From Ashinkailepas kermadecensis (taxonomy: Eukaryota; Arthropoda; Thecostraca; Neolepadidae), in contig JAOTOM010004369.1 in the NCBI GenBank assembly GCA_034440615.1, positions 27,501-91,500 on the forward strand: a stretch of DNA of 64,000 nucleotides, written 5' to 3'. Position 1 is the stretch's first letter. Each line of letters starts with the position of its first letter. The position numbers were made by a program, and so were the translations under genes. Shown in pieces: positions 46,913-58,360 of this stretch. Under the pieces are notes generated by a model, which made no database searches, was not told the origin of the DNA, and saw nothing but the letters and a program-made list of their open reading frames with translations.

Positions 46913-47608
46913 ATGGAGTGGCGTTTGACGCACCTGGTAATGGTGGCAAGCTGCATGGTGCTCTTCGCCGTTGGATTATCATCAGGTAAGTGACTCTTTT
47001 TCGATCGTTTATCTGTGGCATATTGCACGCATTTCCTACGTTATCGTTGTTCACACCCTGACTGCTGTCAGGGTCGCTGACAGAGCACATGATCGTAGCA
47101 CGAAAAATACAGCTTCCTATCGCAATATAACCTGGTTTTTAGTTCTTAGGCCATTCAGGGTTAGTTATATATACAATGCCTTATATCAGGCATGGGCAAT
47201 CCTGACTTCCATACAAGGCAGGCATGGCCTCGGTACGTATGAGGATAAGCTGATTACTACAGAAATAATCGCATTACTCCGCCGGTTTTACATTGCATGA
47301 ATGAATTATATACAATTCGTTGCCGGTAAGAAAGTGAACACAAATATCAACATACCATATCATTCATTTTCACCTCCAAACTTACAGGAGTGCATCTAGA
47401 CAACAGCACTGCAGTATGCCAAGATTCAATGGGAAGGCAAAAAGAACAAAGAAAAAATAAGTCAATAAAATGCCGATTAAGATTAAGATTAAAATGCCAA
47501 GTAAGATATGCCGAACCAGAGCTAAGTGATGTATGCTATCCATACTATCTCTACAGTATCCTTCCTGAGCTAAGCCAGGAAAGCCTGTACTTCTCATCAA
47601 CAAGATAA
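46913..47608 (+). CDS. Putative two-exon gene for a small secreted Cys-containing peptide
   Basis: Exon 1 coding part is 46913-46985. ATG has G at -3 and G at +4. Its 24 complete codons form a classic signal peptide: a short polar start (EWRLTH), a hydrophobic core (LVMVASCMVLFAVGL), then SSG. It ends at TCAG|GTAAGTGA, a near-perfect donor in phase 1, the usual phase after signal-peptide exons. A 402-bp AT-rich intron (46986-47387) ends in a pyrimidine-rich CTTACAG|GA acceptor. Exon 2 (47388-47608) continues in frame to TAA, giving 97 residues. The mature part has four cysteines (35, 53, 61, 74), two N-glycosylation sequons (N30, N48), a Lys/Arg-rich middle and an acidic-aromatic tail. I recognise no family. 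An alternative donor CCAA|GTAAGA at 47500/47501 would allow a further exon. No good polyadenylation signal follows the stop. Confidence 0.42.
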
Positions 47609-48489
47609 ATCGTTTGCCGAATGGGGCTACTGACCATCTGCAAGAAGCAACGCTGCATATTTATGTAATCGCAATTAATTTGTGGTTGCAAATTGAAGTT
47701 GGATCCTCAGTATTGTGATTCGCATGAAGCAAATTTTGGCATATTTCCACGCGAAGCACGAGCACACTACAGGCATTTTGTCAATTTATATTCACTTGAT
47801 GCCCGTTTCGCATATCATCATATCACCATCAAAGCATACAAAAACTTATTTGCATTCGCCAAGACATCGCAACTGGCAATTGTCTCAGGCGAGGTACGGC
47901 TTTGTAGTCGTGGTATGCAACTCTCTTCAGCATGACTGTCAAATGTAACCTTATCTGCGTCATATCCGAGCGCAGCGAATGATTCCACCTGTGTACGCTA
48001 CGGTCTGCTAAAAGCTGAAGATCTTGTTTCAATCCTTAGATATCTTGTCAATATATTTGGGCCTTCTGGGTATCTGCATCCGAATATTTTATCAACTTTC
48101 TTATTTGAAATAGCTACATACAGAGCAAAATATAACAACCGAGTATTGATAAGGCCAGAATACATAGACGTAGCAATGTACCCTCGTTAAAATGCACCCA
48201 ATGCTTCACTAGCTGTATTGGTGTTGAAAGGGTTCGTAACTGCCAGCGGGTGTTAGTCGCGCTCACCTACACATTGTCTCTGTGTCGAACGTGTGCATGA
48301 AACCAACGTGCTCCGCAACTGCAGGAAAGAATGCGACATACATTTTTCACGGGAGCGAATGCCAATAGGACAGATGACAAATCAGCGACCGACGGACGAG
48401 AAGAATAGAACTGAGAGTCTTATTTCTCCTCCTTTTTGGTCTACCCACAGCCACTCTTTAAGATGCTAGATTGCATATATCCGCTACGT
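47609..48489. other. AT-rich unique spacer
   Basis: Downstream of the peptide model. Overlapping plus frames at 47693-47935 and 47715-47948 could in principle hold a further exon, but no acceptor-donor pair stands out. No repeats. Confidence 0.35.
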
Positions 48490-48965
48490 TTGAGTCCGGT
48501 TCGCCACCACTTCGTTACGATTCGATTGCGTTTCCATCACGATTCCGTCACGACCCCGCCATGATTCAACGACAATCCCGTCACGAGTCTGCCACCGTTC
48601 CGTCACGACCCCATCACAGTTCCGTCACGATCCCACCACAAGTCTGCCACCGTTCCGTCACGACCCCATCACAGTTCCGTCACGATCCCACCACAAGTCT
48701 GCCACCGTTCCGTCACGATCCCATCACAGTTCCGTCACGATCCCACCACAAGTCTGCTACCGTTCCATCACGATCCCACCACGAGTCTGCTACCGTTCAG
48801 TCACGGTCCCACCACAAGTCTGCTACCGTTCCGTCACGGTCCCACCACAAGTCTGCTACCGTTCCGTCACGGTCCCACCACAAGTCTGCTACCGTTCCGT
48901 CACGGTCCCACCACAAGTCTGCCACCATTCAGTCACGATCCCGTCACGAGCCTGTCACAGTTCCG
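48490..48965. repeat. 33-bp (and 22-bp) composite minisatellite
   Basis: The left part alternates a 33-bp unit (GTTCCGTCACGATCCCACCA, CAAGTCTGCCACC) with a truncated 22-bp version. The right part is purely 33-bp units. As 33 bp is 11 codons, the plus strand reads a VPSRSHHKSAT repeat within a 283-codon frame that starts and ends in unrelated unique sequence. I regard that frame as spurious. Confidence 0.9.
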
Positions 48966-50162
48966 CGACCGTGCCGCCACGGTTCCACAAAGCTCCAGCA
49001 CCAGTCGGCCGCACCTGCAGACGGTGACCGGCGGCCGGCAGACTGCCTGCTTGAGCAGCTCCAGAGCCGGATACGGATGTCCGGAGCGGACCAACCATGC
49101 GCCCGCGCGTGCCGACACTGCACCGGACCCCATCCGCGTGCTGCGCAATCGCATTGTCTCCCCACCGCAATCGCATTGTCTCCCCACCTGGCGCCCATCT
49201 CTGGCATGATCCGAACGGCATCGCAACGGCGGACCAAAGTCGCAGTCTCATCCGACTGGCGATACCGCGGCCCGCCCAGAAGTACACCAGGCCACTGCCA
49301 CGGTGTATGCAAGCCGCTTTAGATTTGCATTGAGATTGGCTCGAGTCGAGGCAGATTAGCTCGAGTGGAGATGAGCTTCCGTTCGCGTGCCATGGGTTGC
49401 AGGTGCGCATGGTGCGACGGTGAGGTGGTCAGGCGCGGCTGTTGTTGCCCTCTGCCCAAACAGCTGAACTCGGCTGGAAGTTGTCGAGTATTCGGCGGCT
49501 CAGTGTGCGCGAAGGGGCCTGAGGCCGTTATGAGGCGGATAATCGACCAGTGACGCGGCAGCGGAAGGAAATCCCGGGCTCAACACGATGAAGTGGTCCC
49601 CAGTGGTGCAATCTAGGCCGTGGACGGCCAACTTCGGAGTCGATTTCACACAAGAGCCCGTAATAAAGCAGCATTATGTTGCGCAACTGACCTACAGGTG
49701 TGCTAGCTGTAGCTGCCGCTGGACCAGGTTGATACCATCGACTATGCCATCACTCTAACTCAGTTAGATTAATATTATGTTTAGATTTAGATCAGCAGTT
49801 AATGGCGCATGTCGTCCATGTAAGCATGCTCCTGCCAGTCTCGCATGTAACTCCATGTGTCATTGGAGGGTGACTGAGTTTTGCACACCAGCAAATCCGA
49901 TAGGTGGGGCCTCAATAGAACTAGGTCACGAGGTAAGCATAACTGCCTTACTGATCGTTGTCATTAGCAAGATAAATCACTTAGAAAGGCTTCAGCACCT
50001 ACCAACTACAAACTCGTTAGCACATTCTTGTATGGCAGTGGTGTCTCAATGACAAATTGTTCACCCAATTCATGCCAGCGCGAACACAATCACAATTTAG
50101 CGCACTCTGCCGTTCCACCTTCTATAGGTGGCAAGGAAAAACGTAGCGTTCTGAGCACTTCA
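48966..50162. other. Unique spacer
   Basis: GC-rich to about 49560, then AT-richer. A direct repeat CAATCGCATTGTCTCCCCAC occurs twice at about 49146-49185. No gene is supported. Confidence 0.4.
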
Positions 50163-50640
50163 AACCAGCCCACACGGTGTGCCGAACCAGCCCACACGGT
50201 GTGTCAAACCAGCACGCACAGTGTGCCAAACCAGCCCACACAGTGTGTCAAACCAGCCCACACGGTGTGTCAAACCAGCCCACACAGTGTGTCAAACCAG
50301 CCCACACAGTGTGCCAAACCAGCACACACAGTGTGCCAAACCAGCACACACAGTGTGCCAAACCAGCACACACAGTGTGCCAAACCAGCCCACACAGTGT
50401 GCCAAACCAACCCACACAGTGTGCCAAACCAGCACACACAGTGTGCCAAACCAGCACACACAGTGTGTCAAACCAGCACACACAGCGTGCCAAACCAGCA
50501 CATATAGTGTGCCAAACCAGCACACACAGCGTGCCAAACCAGCCCACACAGAGTGCCGAACCATCCCACACAGTGTGCCAAACCAACCCACACAGTGTGC
50601 CAAACCAGCACACACAGTGTGCCAAACCAGCACACACAGG
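50163..50640. repeat. 22-bp minisatellite (CACACAGTGTG type)
   Basis: About 22 copies of a 22-bp unit (CCAGCACACACAGTGTGCC plus AAA). CACACAGTGTG is an 11-base inverted repeat around a central A. Three units equal 22 codons, and all frames on both strands are open. Confidence 0.96.
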
Positions 50641-50785
50641 TCCAGCCATAGCTGCACAGACGGCAGTCGGCCCACCGTACTACATCACGCGGCTTCTTAC
50701 ATTGCTGGGCATGCGCTCTGACCAGGCGACACGTCAACATATTGCTCGCAGCTGGTCTCTTCTCCCTGAGGGTATCAACACATGG

Positions 50786-51435
50786 CATGGATAGCCTCCC
50801 GCAGCGGCATGGAAAACCCGCCGCAGTGGCATGGATAGCCTGCTGCAGTGTCATGGATAGCCTGCCGCAGTGGCATGGATAGCCTGCCGCAGTGACATGG
50901 ATAGCCTGCCGCAGTGGCATGGATAGCTTGCCGCAGTGGCATGGATAGCCTGCCACAGCGACATGGATAGCCTGCCGCAGTGACATGGATAGCCTGCCGC
51001 AGTGGCATGGATAGCCTGCCGCAGTGACATGGATAGCCTGCCGCAGTGGCATGGATAGCCTGCCGCAGTGGCATGGATAGCCTGCCGCAGTGGCATGGAT
51101 AGCCTGCCGCAGTGTCATAGATAGCCTGCCGCAATGGCATGGATAGCCTGCCACAGTGTCATAGATAGCCTGCCGCAGTGGCATGGATAGCCTGCCACAG
51201 CGACATGGATAGCCTGCCGCAGTGGCATGGATAGCTTGCCGCAGTGTCATAGATAGCCTGCCACAGCGACATGGATAGCCTGCCGCAGTGGCATGGATAG
51301 CCTGCCGCAGTGTCATGGATAGCCTGCCGCAGTGGCATGGATAGCCTGCCGCAGTGTCATAGATAGCCTGCCGCAGTGGCATGGATAGCCTGGCGCAGTG
51401 GCATGGATAGCTTGCCGCAGTGGCATAGAACCCAT
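50786..51435. repeat. 22-bp minisatellite (GCAGTGGCATGGATAGCC type)
   Basis: About 29 copies of a second, unrelated 22-bp unit (AGCCTGCCGCAGTGGCATGG plus AT), separated from the previous array by about 145 bp of unique sequence. Variants CAGTGTCATAGAT and CAGCGACATGGAT recur in the same local order more than once. Confidence 0.96.
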
Positions 51436-51547
51436 CCAATGCCAGCCAAAGACATCAGTCAGCTGGTTTATTATGTCAGTTCTGGGATGGCCCGACTACT
51501 GTGGCCGAGCAGAACTATAATCAACAGCATCCACATGGTAATGTAAC

Positions 51548-51741
51548 CAGAGGCGCAGCCAATGGGGTGCTGGATGTCTCCCTTAGAAACAAAAATACAC
51601 TACATCAAATAAAAACCAATGATACATCTACGACGCAAAACCAGGAATTTTCGCCGCGCTTCGAACGCCGAAAGCGGTGTCTGATTTCTCTTGCTCTTTG
51701 TCTTGGTCGGGCCTCTTGAGAAAATCCTGGCTGAGCCCCTG
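51548..51741. mobile_element. hAT-like MITE, 194 bp
   Basis: The left end CAGAGGCGCAGCCA (51548-51561) and the inverted right end TGGCTGAGCCCCTG (51728-51741) match at 12 of 14 positions. Both begin with CAG, as hAT ends often do. Flanks AATGTAAC (51540-51547) and AATGCAAT (51742-51749) agree at 6 of 8, consistent with an aged 8-bp hAT target duplication. The interior has no transposase. The 72-codon frame crossing it is not a gene. Confidence 0.7.
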
Positions 51742-51749
51742 AATGCAAT

Positions 51750-52443
51750 CAACCTGCATTCATAATTACTTTATCGATATACCACATGAGATATTGTTTT
51801 CACATGCCAGCACCCATCTACCCTGACGCACATCCAGCACTTCACCGATACACAGATCACCCATTCTCTCCGCCATACACATTTCCCTCGCCAAATCCGC
51901 ACGCAGATCCACTGGGCCAACACAGGCCTTTGCTTGATCCGCGCGCAGCTCACTATGTCCGCACACAACCCAAGCGGCTTCCCCGGGGAACCGGCCTGGC
52001 GAAACATGCAATTCCGCTGGGGCCACAGGCATTTCCGCTGTGCCTGCCTGAACTTCCGCTGGATTGGCCCGTAATTCCGCTGGGTCGACTCGTAATTCCG
52101 CTGGATTGGCTTGTAGCTTGGTTGGGTTGGCACGCACCCTCTGCGGACGTGGCCTGGCCAGCTCGGCACGCGACTGGGCCGACTGGACGCGAGGCAGCTG
52201 TCGGCTGTGGCGACGGCGAGCTGCCCGGCCCCGGCCGCCTCTGTCGGCCGTGGGCGGCTGGTTTCGCAACACGGGAGCGGCCGTGGCGGGGGCGGCCGTG
52301 GCGTGAGCGGCCGCGGCGGCAGTGGTAGCGGTTTGTGAGCTGCCGCTGCCGCCACGGCCGGCACACAGCTCGCACGAGTAAGTGGCCGCTGTTGCCGTCC
52401 GGCTCCGTCACTCTGCCACTGTGCGAGAGCGCGTGTGCGTGCC
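51750..52443. other. Spacer with a 21-bp degenerate repeat
   Basis: At about 52010-52130, five or six units of CCGCTGGATTGGCCCGTAATT occur. On the minus strand they read as PAELRAN/PAELRVD. CpG-rich GGCGGCCG words follow at 52235-52330. No gene is supported. Confidence 0.55.
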
Positions 52444-52464
52444 CGTGTGTGTGTGTGTGTGCGT
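52444..52464. repeat. (GT)n microsatellite
   Basis: Short GTGT tract ending in GCGTG. Confidence 0.85.
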
Positions 52465-52559
52465 GATTGGATCTGCGCCTCTGGACCATCAGTTCCAAGC
52501 ACGCACACAAACGCGGAGTACATTCGGTGGCGCAGAAGGTACCGCTACATGGCGGAGCG

Positions 52560-52800
52560 TGTATACGTACGCTACCTACATTGCTAGCTGCGCCAGCGAG
52601 CTCCCAACAAAGCAGGCCGACTGTACGCTGCTGTACACAAGCTACATGACTAGCGGTGCCGGCTACCTCCCTGCATGGCAGAGCGGCTGCTGTACGCCAC
52701 CTGCATGGCTAACGTCGCCAGCGATCTCCCTAAAGGCAGGTCAGGTGTGCGCTACTGTTCACAAACTATAATGGCTGGCGTCGCCAGGAGCATTGCCTTA
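52560..52800. repeat. Diverged tandem repeat, three to four units
   Basis: Units of roughly 65-70 bp share CTACNTGNATGGCTAGC, GCGCCAGCGANCTCCC and GCAGRNCGGCTGTACGC. They are strongly diverged, so the array is old. Confidence 0.6.
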
Positions 52801-53865
52801 TGGCAGAACGTTCCAGTGGGTGGCAACAGAGCCAGGCTGTTGCGTCTTTCTGATTGATTGGGTGTAGCGGAGACCCCGCGGCTTGGCCACATCGAGCTTG
52901 TTGCCGACAGCTGCAGGACCACACCGGTGAACATGCAACAACATTAAAACATCAATAAACACGCTTTAATCAGTGGGTGCAGTGAGCATGTCGACATCAG
53001 CTCCCCTGCCAGAAGGGTTTGGTTCGAGTTGTGCCGCCAGGTGGTGGTTTGAGAAGTTCTGCAGCTGGCCGATGTCGTCCGAAGCCTCTGGGATTAGCCA
53101 ACTGCGTCCGGTACCGTGGCGGGGAGTACGGCGGCTATATAAGCTTGGACACTGTGGGGATGTTATGCGGTCGTTGTGACAACAGGGGGGCATTGCTGTC
53201 CTGAGAGTATTCCGGAACTGTTTCGGTACTTGTTGCATGTATTTGTGTGACAATTGGGCAAGCCCGGCATGTTTCTATGTGGGTTCAATGTGTGACGAAC
53301 CTTTGACATCATCAAACTACTGAGGTATTATTACTGTGCTACTGCGACCGGCTAGTATGCGGTCACCATGGGCTCACTAATCCATTAAATTGCCAACAGT
53401 CTTTTAGTATACATAGTCATGCTGGAATATTACTAGACTTCGGTTGGTTTCCCTACCTCAGGAGTGTTCCGTGCGCATGTCACACTACCGGGAGTCCATC
53501 AGGAGACTGTCGCGAGTCTATCGGGAGACTACGCGGAGACTATCGAGAGACCCTCGGGAGATTAGCTGAGGATTATCTGGCGACTATCGCCAGTCAGGAG
53601 GCGCGGCTGGGCGCACCGGTGATGACATCGCTCACGTCAGCGCGCCACCATTAGCAGTGCGCGTCCTCTCACGACTGTCCCAGAGTGACCAGCTGCCCAG
53701 CCCGCGGTCTGAGCATCCAGGTCACGCGACTCGCCTGCAGCGAACTGTTGGGTCACTGGTGGGCACGGCCGGACCGGCTGTGTCGTGGAAACGGCTGCCA
53801 CTCGACTGATGGCAGCAGAGCCCGCCTCCACCGTCAACCAAACTAAAACACAGCTAAACTATAAA
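52801..53865. other. Unique spacer
   Basis: Single-copy, with a weak irregular GGAGACTATCG repeat at about 53480-53595. No gene is visible. Confidence 0.45.
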
Positions 53866-53991
53866 CAGGGGCGGATACAGGGGGAGGGCACAGGCGGCGT
53901 GTACCCCATCGCCATCCCCATGTAAAGGTGGTACCCTTCTGGCCGGGAAAAGCGCTCTTCGGGGAAGGCTCGAGTGCATTCCCCGCCCCTG
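53866..53991. mobile_element. Possible small hAT-like remnant
   Basis: CAGGGGCGGATACAG (53866-53880) resembles the CAGGGGCGGATCCAG boxes at 10138 and 19345. CCGCCCCTG (53983-53991) is its inverted counterpart over nine bases, 126 bp away. Flanking sequences do not form a target duplication, so this is tentative. Confidence 0.35.
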
Positions 53992-55815
53992 CTCAACGGA
54001 ATTTTTTAGCCAAAGCTCTTCTCCCGAGACTTTCGCAGCGATGTATCTCCAAGGACGTGGCATTTCTCAAGACGAGTGCCCCGGATGAAAATGCCTGGAT
54101 CCGCCGCCGGCTATACTGCAGGACCACCACTGTGCCGGAGAACTATGCCAAGTCCACTGGTGTCGGAGAAGGCCACTCTGTCATTTGCAGAACCGGGCAG
54201 ATTGTCGTCTCGCCCACTCGACAGCTTTGCCTCCTCCACCACCCGAGTGCCTGAGGTTTCTTCTGAACCAGCGTGGTGTTGAAAGCTGAGAGCACTCCTC
54301 CAGTTCGAATAGATTGCTGCCTGGAGTCGACGTTTTCAGATCCGATTTGGGTCTTGAGACTAGCTGAACCTTCCTCGAAAGTATTTGTCGTTGGAATTGG
54401 ATCTGTGACCGGGATTCCATTGTAGAAGATTTGGGAGTAGGTACTTATATTCCTGAGAAGGAAGATCTTTTTTTTTGTCTGGTCATTTCCTCGATGCTGA
54501 TTGGATATGGGCCGCCCCATATTTTGAATTTGCATAACTGAACCTTGCCCACGAAAGAGGAACTGGCAGATATGCCCTTGTATTTACACTCATTGTGAGA
54601 TATGCAGGTTCTGCGGAACATTCCGATCGACACGGCTGCTGTTCAAGTGCCGTTTGGTACGAGTGTGCCAGGTGGACTGAAAATCTGCCAAACTCGTCCT
54701 GGTAGACATAAGAAGACAAATTCCGAACATGTTCCAAGAAAATGCCCCGAAAATAGTGATTAACAAAGTGTACGGAAGCAATAAAGAGGACATCAATTAT
54801 TCCGTGCAGTAGAAGAACGTGCAACCGAATCCAGTTCAAATCCCAGAAATCCCAGTACAGTCCTCTTGGAATTATCCCGAGAAGCTCATGAACGATAAAC
54901 TGCCATTGCTTGTTACGAATTATTTCCCAGTTAACCTTCTTCTAAAAGAAAATAGACTGCATTGCAGTTGGCAGGGGATAGGTCGGAGCTATGCCCAAAG
55001 CCATGCGCTGAAATACTTGTGGCGTATTTTGCCATGCACTGGTGCATGACATAAAATAAATAGCATGCCGCAATTATCCGGCAGGAGAAGAAGCAGCCGA
55101 GAGACAGATTGCCCGGCAATTAAAGCAATGCACTGCTCTGCAACGGCGGTACAACACGGCCAGAACATGCATTCCTACGGCCAATTCCGGAGATGAATCC
55201 CCTTTGTCCGGTCGAGCGCGCACCGAAGCTGGACAACCCATCAGCGAAATTGGTCTTCTCGCGACAGCCGAGCAGCAAAGTTTGTCCGTCCAGCCATTGT
55301 GCGTCCGGCCGGCCGAGGCCATGCGCTCGGGCGCTCTGTGGCAGTGATTTACCTCTCAGGCCCCGAGCTGGCCGCCGAGATCAGTGGCGGCGAGCTGCAG
55401 GCCCTGGCTGCTGGTCGGTTTCGATGGCTTCTGCCGCACGCTAATTTATCTTGCTGTAGAATAGCTGCATGACCATGGCTGCGTGACTTCCGTTATATAA
55501 ATATAGTAACAGATATGGAATTGGTTCCTGATGTTCGACAGAACGCAAGCTGACAACGCCCAGCCGAAGCAGCGAAGTAGGACAACATTAAAAGGTAACC
55601 TGGCTGTGTATATTGATGACATGTGCGCGCTTAGTCGGTCCTCGGTCAGCCAGACGTAGTTGGCCATGGCGTAGTTGGCCCCGTGCCCCAGTGCGAGTTG
55701 TTGGCTTCGCCCAGGGGAACACTGGTTCGCCCCCACACACACGACCTTTGTCTGTTCTTGGCCTTATTTTGCGGCGAATGTGACTCGAGGTCGCCGGGAT
55801 TGGCAGTGGGCGGCC
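53992..55815. other. Unique block, no gene recognised
   Basis: Single-copy and mid-GC. Several minus-strand frames at 54143-54839 (118, 130, 68 and 62 codons) overlap in different phases and could be a decayed coding region. I recognise no conserved motif and therefore make no call. A purine/pyrimidine run (CTTTTTTTTTGTC) is near 54468. Confidence 0.4.
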
Positions 55816-58360
55816 AGTGTCTGATGGTCCCAGCATCGGCCGGATCTGCGGACCATGTGCCGACACCGGCCGGGTCTGCGGACCAGGTGCCGACACCGGC
55901 CGGGTCTGTGGACCATGTGCCGACACCGGCCGGGTGGGTCTGTGGACCATGTGCCGACACCGGCCGGGTCTGTGGACCATGTGCCGACACCGGCCGGGTG
56001 GATCTGTGGACCAGGTGCCGACACCGGCCGGGTCTGCGGACCAGGTGCCGACACCGGCCGGGTCTGTGGACCATGTGCCGACACCGGCCGGGTGGGTCTG
56101 CGGACCAGGTGCCGACACCGGCCGGGTCTGTGGACCATGTGCCGACACCGGCCGGGTGGGTCTGCGGACCAGGTGCCGACACCGGCCGGGTCTGCGGACC
56201 AGGTGCCGACACCGGCCGGGTCTGTGGACCAGGTGCCGACACCGGCCGGGTCTGTGGACCAGGTGCCGACACCGGCCGGGTGGGTCTGCGGACCAGGTGC
56301 CGACACCGGCCGGGTCTGTGGACCAGGTGCCGACACCGGCCGGGTCTGCGGACCAGGTGCCGACACCGGCCGGGTCTGCGGACCAGGTGCCGACACCGGC
56401 CGGGTCTGTGGACCAGGTGCCGACACCGGCCGGGTCTGCGGACCAGGTGCCGACACCGGCCGGGTCTGTGGACCAGGTGCCGACACCGGCCGGGTGGGTC
56501 TGCGGACCAGGTGCCGACACCGGCCGGGTGGGTCTGTGGACCAGGTGCCGACACCGGCCGGGTGGGTCTGCGGACCAGGTGCCGACACCGGCCGGGTGGG
56601 TCTGTGGACCAGGTGCCGACACCGGCCGGGTGGACCAGGTGCCGACACCGGCCGGGTGGGTCTGTGGACCAGGTGCCGACACCGGCCGGGTGGGTCTGTG
56701 GACCAGGTGCCGACACCGGCCGGGTGGATCTGTGGACCAGGCGCCGACACCGGCCGGGTGGGTCTGTGGACCAGGTGCCGACACCGGCCGGGTGGGTCTG
56801 TGGACCATGTGCCGACACCGGCCGGGTGGGTCTGTGGACCAGGTGCCGACACCGGCCGGGTCTGCGGACCAGGTGCCGACATCGGCCGGGTCTGCGGACC
56901 AGGTGCCGACACCGGCCGGGTCTGTGGACCAGGTGCCGACACCGGCCGGGTCTGCGGACCAGGTGCCGACACCGGCCGGGTCTGCGGACCAGGTGCCGAC
57001 ACCGGCCGGGTCTGTGGACCAGGTGCCGACACCGGCCGGGTCTGCGGACCAGGTTCCGACACCGGCCGGGTCTGCGGACCAGGTGCCGACACCGGCCGGG
57101 TCTGTGGACCAGGTGCCGACACCGGCCGGGTCTGTGGACCAGGTGCCGACACCGGCCGGGTCTGTGGACCAGGTGCCGACACCGGCCGGGTGGGTGGACC
57201 AGGTGCCGACACCGGCCGGGTGGGTCTGTGGACCAGGTGCCGACACCGGCCGGGTGGGTCTGTGGACCAGGTGCCGACACCGGCCGGGTGGATCTGTGGA
57301 CCAGGCGCCGACACCGGCCGGGTGGGTCTGTGGACCAGGTGCCGACACCGGCCGGGTGGGTCTGTGGACCAGGTGCCGACACCGGCCGGGTGGGTCTGTG
57401 GACCAGGTGCCGACACCGGCCGGGTGGGTCTGTGGACCAGGTGCCGACACCGGCCGGGTGGGTCTGCGGACCAGGTGCCGACACCGGCCGGGTGGGTCTG
57501 TGGACCAGGTGCCGACACCGGCCGGGTGGGTCTGTGGACCAGGTGCCGACACCGGCCGGGTGGATCTGTGGACCAGGCGCCGACACCGGCCGGGTGGGTC
57601 TGTGGACCAGGTGCCGACACCGGCCGGGTGGGTCTGTGGACCATGTGCCGACACCGGCCGGGTGGGTCTGTGGACCAGGTGCCGACACCGGCCGGGTCTG
57701 TGGACCAGGTGCCGACACCGGCCGGGTGGGTGGACCAGGTGCCGACACCGGCCGGGTGGGTCTGTGGACCAGGTGCCGACACCGGCCGGGTGGGTCTGTG
57801 GACCATGTGCCGACACCGGCCGGGTGGGTCTGTGGACCATGTGCCGATACCGGCCGGGTGGGTCTGTGGACCAGGTGCCGACACCGGCCGGGTCTGTGGA
57901 CCAGGTGCCGACACCGGCCGGGTGGGTGGACCAGGTGCCGACACCGGCCGGGTGGGTCTGTGGACCAGGTGCCGACACCGGCCGGGTGGATATGTGGACC
58001 AGGTGCCGACACCGGCCGGGTCTGTGGACCAGGTGCCGACACCGGCCGGGTGGGCGGACCAGGTGCCGACACCGGCCGGGTCTGCGGACCAGGTGCCGAC
58101 ACCGGCCGGGTGGGTCTGTGGACCAGGTGCCGACACCGGCCGGGTGGGTCTGTGGACCAGGTGCCGACACCGGCCGGGTCTGTGGACCAGGTGCCGACAC
58201 CGGCCGGGTCTGCGGACCAGGTGCCGACACCGGCCGGGTCTGTGGACCAGGTGCCGACACCGGCCGGGTCTGTGGACCAGGTGCCGACACCGACCGGGTC
58301 TGTGGACCAGGTGCCGACACCGGCCGGGTCTGTGGACCAGGTGCCGACACCGACCGGGTG
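55816..58360. repeat. 30/34-bp minisatellite, about 80 copies
   Basis: The basic unit is 30 bp: GTCTGTGGACCAGGTGCCGA then CACCGGCCGG. Many units carry an extra GTGG (34 bp) and a few lack TCTG. CCGGCCGG is a perfect palindrome in nearly every unit. The rare variant GGATCTGTGGACCAGGCGCC occurs with CCAGGCGCC starting at 56737, 57301 and 57573, flanked by the same unit order, which shows block duplication. Because 30 and 34 bp units mix, all six frames remain open for 820-957 codons. These are not genes. Confidence 0.97.

Noticed and set aside
54143..54839. Decayed transposon or viral gene on the minus strand
   Set aside because: Frames lie in several phases and no motif could be tied to any family, so I left it as unassigned unique DNA.
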